Part shown: positions 24,205 to 32,970 of the stretch, in pieces
Numbering within the stretch: the stretch's first letter is position 1
Layout: each line of letters begins with the position of its first letter
Assembly (NCBI GenBank): GCA_002105175.1
Contig: MCGE01000001.1
Location: forward strand, 2,666,001 to 2,730,000
DNA from: Absidia repens
Lineage: Eukaryota; Mucoromycota; Mucoromycetes; Mucorales; Cunninghamellaceae
Direction of reading: 5' to 3'
Length of the DNA stretch: 64,000 nucleotides
Position numbers and translations under genes: made by a program
The notes under the pieces: model-generated
The model's input: only the letters and a program-made list of their open reading frames with translations
Told to the model about the DNA's origin: nothing
Database searches by the model: none

Positions 24205-24377
24205 GAAAATAAAAGATATAGAAGAGGAAGAAGAGATAACTAAAGGTAAAGAGATAATAGATAAAAGTAAAAGTAAAACGTATAGTAAAAAGAATAAAAT
24301 AAAGTAAAAAAAAAGGGTGTGTATGTGTGTATCTAATCAAAAAAGGGTGTGTATATCAAATAAGAGCAAATAAATTT

Positions 24378-24458
24378 TCAACAAGGGGATTCTAGTTTGC
24401 GAGACTTCGATGTCTTTCGTGTGAGTTTGCGTGTATGCGATGCATTGTTGGAGACCAT
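24378..24458 (-). promoter_or_regulatory. Upstream ORF (26 codons) of the GCN4-like gene
   Basis: ATG at 24458 (minus) opens a 26-residue frame (MVSNNASHTRKLTRKTSKSR...) that stops 173 bases before the main ATG. It lies in the presumed 5' leader and overlaps a second 17-codon uORF. Whether it is transcribed depends on the unknown transcription start. Confidence 0.5.
24392..24445 (-). promoter_or_regulatory. Upstream ORF (17 codons) overlapping the 26-codon uORF
   Basis: ATG at 24445 (minus) starts MHRIHANSHERHRSLAN and stops at 24392, in a different frame from the overlapping uORF. Confidence 0.4.
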
Positions 24459-24560
24459 TGTTGGACTGTTGTTTTGTTGTTTGTTAGTTGGGTTACTATT
24501 GTTTAATATATTTTGTTGTCTGTTGTTAAGTTCCGTACAAGATTGTTGGGTACGCGTTGT

Positions 24561-24581
24561 TTAAATGGTGGAAGCAAACAT
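24561..24581 (-). promoter_or_regulatory. Minimal upstream ORF (MFASTI) of the GCN4-like gene
   Basis: A six-codon frame, ATG at 24581 and TAA at 24561, 357 bases before the main ATG. Very short 5'-proximal uORFs of this kind are the positive, reinitiation-permissive elements in yeast GCN4 leaders. Between this uORF and the upstream end of the A/T-rich region no other ATG occurs on the minus strand for about 300 bases. Confidence 0.45.
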
Positions 24582-25889
24582 GGTAAAAAAAAAGTGAGAT
24601 CAAGTAGATATAAAAAGGGTTTCAGAAAGTATATATAAAAAGTGGGGTTTGGAAAGTAAACAGTAAAAAGTTGGAGTGTTTAATATAACGCTGAAGAGGA
24701 ACTTTCTTAAATACAAAATGTAAGAAAAGAAAGTTTTTCAGTATAAAAAGTGGGGTATTTGCTGACAACAACAAAAAAAAAAAAGTGAGGAGAACAAGGA
24801 AAAGGAAGGAACGAAAAAGTAAAAAAAAAAAAAAAGTTTTTGATTGAAAACCTTTGTTAACCAATAAGAGACGAGTACCCGCGCATCATGATTAATTCTC
24901 CGCGACAAATCGTTTAACCTTCTGAGCTAGTGATCTTCCCTACCACTACCACTGTCAATTCTATTACCATTAACACCCATCATCATCAGACAGGATCTGG
25001 AATAAACGCAGGTCTTGTAATCGACCAATACATACTGTTATTATTCTTTCAATTCTAATACATTGATCGTAAAAGCGAAATTGCGGAGATTAAATATTGG
25101 TACGCCCTGTGCAGCGACGTTTTTAAATTAGCCCGAAGTAAATCGTATTGTATGTGTTTCTACGTGCTATGGCGCATTTCATCCAATATCGTCACTATGT
25201 TAATTCTGCTTCGAAGTCATATAACTGTAATAAATAGAAATATCGATAAAAAAAATCAACAATTGATTTTGGGGGACCTCAGTGGCGTTTCTTGAAGTTC
25301 ATCTCGCTTCTATGTCTTGCCCAAAAACCTTTATCAGCATCAAACCCCGTCGAAGGTGGGAGAGTTTTGACTAGGTAAGGCTTGAAATTGAAATGATCCA
25401 GACAGGGGAATTTTCCAAAAATGGTAGCCGCTTGAAATATAAAAGTGAAGAAACATTGAACCAGTTTTACACAGTATCTGTAGAAGGATCTGGAAGCTGC
25501 TGCATCTTTTGATTGACAAATACAATAAAATCATATACACATTTGCCAAACGGTATTCTTATTTCTAATGTTCTGCTGCCGGTATTAAACGTTTTTATGG
25601 CCAACGGGTGTTGGAGGTACACTGTAATATATCCGCGAGAGTCATCGAAGTCAACATCGTATATAGGATAGCAAAATATTAAATTTATACAGTATCATAT
25701 CTCACACACACACACACATATATATATATATACATATAGTATTCAATATTTGTTAGGTCTGAAAGTAAAGATTGATGGTTGAAAAGAGCCTGTATTTTTG
25801 AAGTATAAACATAAACTACGAGGTCAACAGTAACCTGAAGATTGGGGAAGTAAAATGGGCAAGAGTTCTGAAGAATTTTCAATACCAGT
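24582..25889. other. Upstream region of the GCN4-like gene and spacer
   Basis: 24600-24770 contains imperfect tandem copies of TATAAAAAGTGGGGT (at about 24636, a diverged one near 24665, and 24740), possibly promoter repeats. It is pyrimidine-rich on the minus strand to 24840. From 24870 to 25889 I see no gene; a CA/TA dinucleotide stretch lies at about 25701-25735. Confidence 0.4.
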
Positions 25890-26375
25890 ATAAAGGAACG
25901 ACTGTAAAAAGGAATCTAATATACAGCGCAAAGTAGACAAGACATAAGAAAGGCTATAAACGATTGTCTTTTATTAAAGGATATTGAAGGTTAGTAATGG
26001 TGAGCACTAATCTATGGGACGATGGTGAAACGAGAGATCTGTTGTGCATACATGAAAGTGACTAATGGGATAGTTTTTATTGAAGCAAGTAAAAAGAGCA
26101 TACTTTATTCGGATATAGATACAAATTAGGACTATACTATACTAAACTAATAAAGGCTTCAGCAAGTCAACTAATAGTGGTTCCAAATCCTGAATCCAAA
26201 ATAAAAGGTTTTCTCCATGCATGTTGTAACTCCCTGGTCTGAAAACTTTTCTAAACTAGTCCTGACACTAATCTAAGATCATCATAACCTCAAAGAAGTG
26301 GATGATGAAGGAAAAGAAAGGAAAGAGAAAGATAAAAAATGAGAGAAGAGAATCCACGTGGGCGGGATGTGAAGT
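25890..26375 (-). repeat. Dispersed hairpin-core element, copy C
   Basis: Minus copy, diverged. The head CACGTGGGCGGGATGT starts at 26355; hairpin arms are at 26203-26213 and 26241-26251; tail units with TTTATT (AATAAA on the minus strand) lie at about 25971 and 26076. The left boundary is uncertain. It carries a T-A pair in the stem where B and D have G-C. Confidence 0.7.
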
Positions 26376-27561
26376 CTTTTCTTTGGTCACTCTCCTGAGC
26401 GATTTTTTTTTTGTCCATTTCATTAAAAAAGGAAACCTTTTTTTTTTTTTTTTTTGCTTTTCTTGTCTGTACCTAAATACCGTTCAACATCATGTACAAG
26501 GAGGTTCTCTTATTTATGCGAAAACAGCTATTATTTATCAGCGGCGGCATGATGACTCTTTCTTTTTACTGTAGCTAACGTCGGCAACAACTTGGTTTCA
26601 TCTTCTTGTCACAACAACCCCACCATTCTACATTGGCAGGCGTGTGTGCTGTGTTTTTTTTTGTCCCAACTATGATATCACTATTTGAAAGGGTGAAATG
26701 CTGTTTCTCGTTTCTCATAACAGGAGCCCTGCAGACCCCACCCTAGAATGGTTCTCATCTCATGCTGCCTTTGCACTAAATAGGGAGTGCTTATCCTAGT
26801 TTATTTCTTCCTCCCCCTCCCCCTCCACAGTAGAATAGTTTGTCACTCGCCGTAGTACTGCCTATTCTTCTAGTTTATCTTATGACGTATTTATTCTATG
26901 ATACAATAAAAAAGAACTTTATATGCCGTCAATAGTTTATAACGTATTATAAAATATTTTAATTGGTATGAAGAGTTTGGTCTTTAAAGGCGGTTTAGTA
27001 TTCCTGCCTATCTTCTCCGTTTCGCACCCGCCTCCACGCTCCATGAAACCCAGAAAATCACTCCCTCTACTATTCCACTTTAAAATATCACAAAAATGCT
27101 ATGCTGTTACTCAACGTCTTTTATATTGATAAAAAAAAAATACTGAATTTGTTCAGGGCCAATTGACCAGAACAAAATAAAAATAACACTTGATCGCCAG
27201 CTGATACTCTAAACCCACCTTCTTTTTGGTAATGCACGGTCCTCTTTTTTAATTTATACCGGCGATTTTTTAGCTTGTCACTCCTTTCGATTTAAGCCAA
27301 GATACTTCATATATATTTACATATATATATTGTAATTGAATGTATCAGTAAACAATTTTAGCATGTAATCTATTTGAATGTTTATGGTTTTTTTACAGGC
27401 GGTATTATTACTATTTTTTTTTTTTTGTTCGGAAGTCATAGGTTGTAGATTGTTTCTCTTTTTGTAACAATTTCTGCTGGTCATGAATTTCGGTGCATTT
27501 AAACCCCGGAGACCAGGTTTTTTTTTCATTTGTCTTTTTCTTATATATATTTGTATTTATT
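26376..27561. other. Spacer and promoter of the Yap-type bZIP gene
   Basis: No gene seen. A second short repeated motif (GTAGAATAGTTTGTCACTC) lies at 26830-26848, followed by sequence also shared with the 41.5 kb region. CATTTAAACCCCGG at about 27495-27508 resembles the GC/TTTAAA promoter motif found elsewhere. A TATA-like TTATATATAT lies 20 bases before the ATG. Confidence 0.4.
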
Positions 27562-29466
27562 ATGGATTCATCTCCTGAAGAAAAAGCCAAACAAGCAAGG
27601 TTTTGCTTCCAATACTTCGATGAAGCAAGTGAAGTTGGCGTAGAAAACGAACTTGGTGAACGGGTACGAAAACGAAAACGACCTGGGCGAAAGCCAAACC
27701 CACCTAGTCAACAAGAAAGAAGGTAGGAACGCTTTAGTTGAAAAAAAAAGGAACATCTTCCTCATAACAATATTGACTCTTTTAATATGTGCAGGGAACA
27801 AAATCGACTGGCTCAGCGTAATTTTCGGGAGAGGGAACAGCAAAGACGGCAGGAACGAGAAAAGCAGTGGAAGGAATATGTTGATGAACTGACTGATTTA
27901 CGACATCGACTGGCCATTGCTGAATATGAAGGCAACTATCTCCGGGGTTGGATTCTACAACTGCTATTAGCAAGTATAGCTCGACACGGCACTGTTCCTC
28001 AAGCCTGGGTTGACACGAGAATGCATCCTATTCCTCATCCTACTATGGTACCTATTCCTCCCTCACCTAACACTGACGAATGTATGCAGCTACCACCCAT
28101 GTTACAACTTGTCCTGAACGATCAAAAACGTACCATCGTAGAACTCAAGGAGGCGTTGGAAATGGCAGACACAGCTTCCCCTTCATGTCCTCTCGTACGG
28201 CGTGCTCACCATGCACGGTTTCGACAGCAGCAATATCAGCAACGGCAGAAGCTAGAATCACAAGAAACGATCACAGATACCTTTGTAGCTCTTCCACCAT
28301 CAGCTGTAACACCATGTCAGTACAAATCCATTCAAGAACTTTTATCCACCGACATCATTTCTCTCAACACAGATAGCCAAGACGTGAGGCGCACTTTTCC
28401 AGCTTGGACACCAAATCATCAGCAACAGAATAATCCAACTCAGTCTTCACCACCACCTACATCACAACATCGCAAGGCATCCGCTCCTCATCCAACACCC
28501 TCTGGCATCAACAATGGTGATACGGGCTTATCGTTATCTGATACTGGTACTCGACAAAAGTCAACGAAAACTGCAACTAAACAGCATCGATCCTCACCTC
28601 CATTATCGGCGGCATTCTCACCTCTATCACATCCAGAGTCGGATGGGGAAAAGCATTCTCAACATCAAACATCACCCTCAACCACTTTACCTGAACTCAG
28701 TACATCTCAACCATCATCACCGGCAACCTCTCCGCCACTTGATTCAACATCTACCAGAATCATTTCATCCCTCAAAGTACCTCAACCAGTGAAAAGCACC
28801 ACCTTCAAAATACCAACACTGAAACGACCTGATGACTTATCTCATATGCCAACAACCCAGGCCCTACACATCCTACGACTACAACTGAAAATTGGAAGTT
28901 TAATTGGTGACAAGATACAATATGCTTTGACGCCAAGTAAGTTTGTGGGGGAAATTTTTATTTTAGATTACAGGATTGACGATCTCTTTTTGTTTTTTGT
29001 TTGTTAAAAAAAATTAGCTGCTCTTCAACGAATCATTCCACATGACGTTCGTATTGACTACGTACCGGCTGGATCTATACGGGACCGTATGATTGTATTT
29101 CAGGATTATTTTGACATGGACGATTGCTTCCAGCTTTTTTGTAGCCATTCAGTCTTTGTGGGCGGGGATATTCGCGACTCCCGAAATTGGGTGCTAGATC
29201 CATGCGTCACTGAAAAGTATTGGTTCTTCTCTCACCATATGTTTGATCACCACTTTGATGATTGTCACATACCTGAAGAATTTATTGATGATCTACGTGA
29301 ATGGTCCATACAACAACAGCAGCAACATGAACAACAGGAACAGCAAAAGCAGCAACCAACGCCTACTTCAGAATCACATGACGATGATATCACCGACAAC
29401 TACCTGAATGCAGACTGTCCAACTACACCGGTGCCAAATATTAACATATTACCAACATCTTCATGA
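27562..29466 (+). CDS. bZIP transcription factor, Yap-like basic region with DUF3425-like C-terminus
   Basis: Exons 27562-27722, 27795-28936 and 29018-29466 encode 583 residues. The basic region, which spans the first intron, reads REQNRLAQRNFREREQQRRQ (N-R-x-AQ-x-x-FRER), the Yap/Pap1 pattern, preceded by a very basic RKRKRPGRKPNP stretch. The following zipper is short and irregular. The middle is Gln/Ser/Pro-rich and disordered. The C-terminal block (HVDVRIDYVPAGSIRDR-like, with DYFDMDDCFQLF, NWVLDPCVTEKYWFF and EEFIDDLREW) resembles the DUF3425 domain that accompanies bZIPs in many filamentous fungi. A polyQ run sits near the end. Yap-type factors often act in stress responses, but the target genes cannot be inferred. 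The intron within the DNA-binding domain is well supported by GT-AG ends and frame continuity. Confidence 0.82.
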
Positions 29467-30411
29467 CGAATAGAATAGAACCCCACCTCCCCATTGTTAT
29501 ATTATACTGTCATCGTTTTATAGTATAGTCCCTCCTTGTCTCAAATTGACTACCATACACATTAGCACTCGTTATTTTTATTATCTTATTTATATCATTG
29601 TCTCAGCTACTGTATTAAGAAATAAAATATATCTATCGTATCACTTTTTTTTTCGCCTTGCTCTATGTATCAGCGTTTTGTATGGTACACCGGGAATTGT
29701 TGTATTTTCTTTTTTATTCTTTGCAATGTCAATCTATTTTCGATACAGTGTTTACCAAATCACACCTTTTTTTGTCTCAGTCTCTCTTTGTTTTTAAATA
29801 GTGCCTTCCGTAACCAGTATATTAATTTATTTATAACACTTATAGCAACCATATCTATTTTGTGAAATCTTAGTGATCACTCAAAGTATGACAATTTCAC
29901 ATCCGCCAAAATTTTTCGTGCTGGAATGGAATAATCATTTGTAGGGCACAATGACAGAAAAAGAATTATTTTTAAGGGCTGAAGTACACCTGATGATAAA
30001 AAGTAGACTTTCTGATTTTCGATATGGGGAATCAGTCCCCGAAAATAGAACGTTTTGCTAAATTCAGGTACGTCCTGCATGAATTATCCGATTCATGTGA
30101 CATATATCAAAAAAGGGTCTTCGTATCTTAATTTTGTTATCTTTTTTTATGTGAGACTTTCATGCAAGACAAGCGTCTTTAGAAGTACGATCTATTTCAA
30201 GCGCCTTTTTGTATCCATGTAGAGGAAGAGAGTTATTGGACCGTTTTGTGCTGGATTTTTTTTTTTTTTTTTTTGGTAAAAATCTAATAATAACTGTGCA
30301 ATAACTTTAGAGAAATAGATAGGGTGTAGGGTTAGAGATATAAAAAGAGGAGAGACTAATGTTTGAAATCATAATCATCTATTTTTTTTTAAGAAAACCC
30401 ACTAAACAATC
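29467..30411. other. Spacer before the secreted-protein gene
   Basis: T-rich 3' flank with AATAAA at 29622-29627 for the bZIP gene; no further gene recognised. The last 80 bases form the promoter of the next gene. Confidence 0.5.
30339..30347 (+). promoter_or_regulatory. TATA box of the secreted-protein gene
   Basis: TATAAAAAG, 73 bases before the ATG at 30412, with a purine-rich stretch downstream; good spacing for a core promoter. Confidence 0.6.
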
Positions 30412-30888
30412 ATGCTTTCTCAAACTTTTTTCACTGTATCCTCTGCTATTGTGATGTTTGCTATGTTGGCAATCCCCACCCAAGCTTTACCCGTCGACCA
30501 AGAGTTAGCTGCAGCTGCACCGGCCGCATGTCTAGGTTTCCGCATTACATCTCCCGTGAAATCAGGGCTCAAATGGACTTACGGTCAATGTTACTCGGCG
30601 GATTGGGATTTAGGTGCAAGTCAAGTCACCACCATCACCTCGGTTCAACTGGTCGACGCAAAAACAAAAAAAGTTGTGGCCACTGAAGCTAAAAATATTG
30701 CTGGCTCAAAGTTAACCACGGGGAATTTTCCGCTTCTGATGGGTGATGATGTCAATGCCGATAACTATTACTTCCAAGTTAATGGAAAAACTTCCAGTGG
30801 ATCTACAAAAACATGTTCTCTCAACTCGGTTACTTTTCATGTCGAAGTAAATCCCAATTCCCCTCCAGAAACAAATTGTCGCAACTAA
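30412..30888 (+). CDS. Small secreted protein, Kre9/Knh1 Ig-like type
   Basis: Single exon, 158 residues. Residues 1-25 are a clear signal peptide (hydrophobic TVSSAIVMFAMLAI, cleavage likely after TQA). The mature part has four cysteines (ACLGF, GQCYS, KTCSL, TNCRN), which could form two disulfides. The pattern ITSPVKSGLKWTYGQCYSA..W near the mature N-terminus and an FHVEV strand near the end resemble the Ig-like N-terminal domain of the Kre9/Knh1 and Ser/Thr-rich cell-wall protein families. There is no GPI tail or Ser/Thr stalk, so it is probably freely secreted. Function is inferred weakly (cell wall or apoplastic). A TATA box and A-rich leader before the first ATG support the start. Confidence 0.75.
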   Translation: MLSQTFFTVSSAIVMFAMLAIPTQALPVDQELAAAAPAACLGFRITSPVKSGLKWTYGQCYSADWDLGASQVTTITSVQLVDAKTKKVVATEAKNIAGSKLTTGNFPLLMGDDVNADNYYFQVNGKTSSGSTKTCSLNSVTFHVEVNPNSPPETNCRN

Positions 30889-31400
30889 CTTAGTACCTAT
30901 TGTTATATTTATTAAATTAAATCTCCTTTGTCTCTTTTTACGTAACCTACTTCTCTTTTAACACGTTTCCTTTTTTTAGCTAAAGGCATTGAATAAATTT
31001 AATTGACCTTTGTGTCTAAATTTTTATTTTCTAAAGAATAGCATAGACAGTTGTCAACATGATGCATTGCCTACGAAAAAAAGAAACTCTAAAACTTTAT
31101 TCTTCAATCATTTACATATATCAATCATCATTGTATCATTACCGGGATTAACATTCAGTTTATTTAGTATATAATATGATGGAAAATTAAATATTGAATG
31201 CCGTCTAATCAGATAGGGTAAGCTATTCTATGGTGAGTCCCAAAGTCAACATTATAAGAAAAACACTATCCTTCCCTTTTTTAATGGTACGAACAGCTCT
31301 ATAAGAATAATAAACACCACGTCGATGATGCTTTTTATCCATCAAAAAATAATAATAATAATAATAATAATAATCGCAAACCAAATTCACTGAAACAAGA
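30889..31400. other. Spacer with (AAT)n microsatellite
   Basis: AATAAA-type signals follow the secreted-protein gene (about 30993). An (AAT)9 microsatellite is at 31348-31374. No gene seen. Confidence 0.5.
31348..31374. repeat. (AAT)9 microsatellite
   Basis: Nine AAT units just before the head of element copy D. Confidence 0.9.
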
Positions 31401-32110
31401 CATTTCAAATCCCGACCACGTGGAATTTTATTTACTCCTAATTTTTTCCCGCGATCTCTTTTTCTTTCCATTTTTTTTTCCTTTATTTTTTTCTTCACCA
31501 TTCAACTTCTATGGGGTTATGTTGGATTTAGATTAGTGTCAGGACTAGTTTAGAAGGGGTTTCTGCTCAGGGATTACAAGATGCATGGGGAAACCCTTTC
31601 ATTTTGGATTCAGGATTTGCGACCACCATTAGTTGGCTTTCTGAGCCTTCAATAGCTTAGTTTAGTGTTAGTTTTGTGAATTGTATCTACGTGAATAAAA
31701 TATACCTATTTTTACTGCTGCAATGAAACTTTATTTGTTAATCTTTTTCATCTTTTGTACTAGAGATCTCTCTTTTTACCATCTGTAGATTCCTGTTGAC
31801 CATCGTTATATTTCAATAAAAGATATCCGTTTATATTCCTTCTCATGCCGTGTACAGTGCAATAGCTCACATTTTACAGTTGTCCATTTAGATTAGTGTC
31901 TATCATTCTTCAGATCTCGCTTTTGTCTCCGTCATGCTTCCTCCAGTAGATCCCTCTATTAGACCCTTTGTTATTAAAAACCCCTCTCCCTCCGTTAGCT
32001 TTAATATTCACCAGTATACTTCAATAAAATTTGTCCTTTTTGTTACCCATACTCTGACCAGCTATACAATGAGAAATTATATTATTGTAGCTATATTGTG
32101 AGTAGCCTAC
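31401..32110 (+). repeat. Dispersed hairpin-core element, copy D
   Basis: The most complete copy (about 710 bp). The head ATTTCAAATCCCGACCACGT is at 31402-31421. Consensus hairpin arms are at 31553-31563 and 31590-31600. At least three tail units end in AATAAA (31697, 31816, 32025) and the terminal block is TTGTAGCTATATTGTGAGTA. It faces degenerate copy E tail to tail. Confidence 0.82.
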
Positions 32111-32227
32111 CATACATCTACTCATTCCTTACCAGGAATTATTCCTTTGCCTATTACAAGTTGACGGGCGCCTTTTTCGCTGGATGCAGTCGCCTAACAC
32201 CATTCATTTTTACATACCCATTTCATC

Positions 32228-32318
32228 CACATACACACACACATACATACATACACACACACACACTCACACACAAACACAAATACGCACAAACACATTT
32301 ACATGCACTCACACATAC
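32228..32318. repeat. CA-rich microsatellite
   Basis: Imperfect (CA)n/(CATA)n tract between element copies D and E. Confidence 0.85.
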
Positions 32319-32334
32319 CTTTTTTTTTCTGCAA

Positions 32335-32640
32335 GTACGCAAAACAATTGAAAATATGAGAGGGACCAATGATAAAAAGATAATGCATATTTTATTTAAC
32401 TACTAAACTAAGACAAAGCTAAAGACGGTTCCATGCCAACTTAAGGGCATCCCAAATCACGTATCCAAAATGAACGGGTTTGTTTTCTCAAGCATATTTT
32501 TATTGCATTCTTTTCAAAATGCCCCTGATAAAAGGTCTAATACTAATCCAAGGTCACCACCAGCCCTTCATTAAAGTCTCAATGAAGAAAAGTGAACACG
32601 AAATAACGTGGCGGAGTGTGGATGTTGGCTTCTACCAAAG
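32335..32640 (-). repeat. Dispersed hairpin-core element, copy E (degenerate)
   Basis: Recognisable by ATCCAAAATGAACGGGTTT, the CTAATACTAATCCAAGGTCA block and a decayed head (ACGTGGCGGAGTGTGG near 32607). The core hairpin is lost. Minus orientation. Confidence 0.55.
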
Positions 32641-32970
32641 TTCGAAATAGTGAAGTCGTCTGAGCTATCCCCCTATTTTTTTTTTTTCTAATACACACAC
32701 ACACAAAAGTATCCAATCGGCGTATTGCTGAACACGACGGTTCGGTCACAAATAGCTGTCATCCAAAATATGAAATTATCAGAGTCGTCTAATCCCAGTC
32801 TAATTCCATCCCGTCAAAGCCCACACTTAAAAAAAAAAAAAAAAAAAAAAAAAAAGCCTTGAGAACCAGTAAATCGAAGACATTCTAAAGCTCCAGTGCA
32901 TCACCAGCGTTTATTAAAAATAATAAATCATAATGATAAGATCTAAAACTACTATTGGTATCTATCTAAA
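32641..32970. other. Spacer downstream of the F-box gene
   Basis: Contains an A27 tract at 32829-32855; TTTATT at about 32909 serves as a poly(A) signal for the minus-strand F-box gene. Nothing else seen. Confidence 0.45.

Noticed and set aside
31401..32110. Interpreting element copy D as a solo LTR
   Set aside because: No TG...CA termini, no 5-bp duplication seen, and several internal AATAAA units; kept as an unclassified element.
32829..32855. A-tracts as retroposon tails
   Set aside because: Long A/T runs occur throughout, including introns and promoters, without target-site duplications or adjacent cDNA-like sequence.
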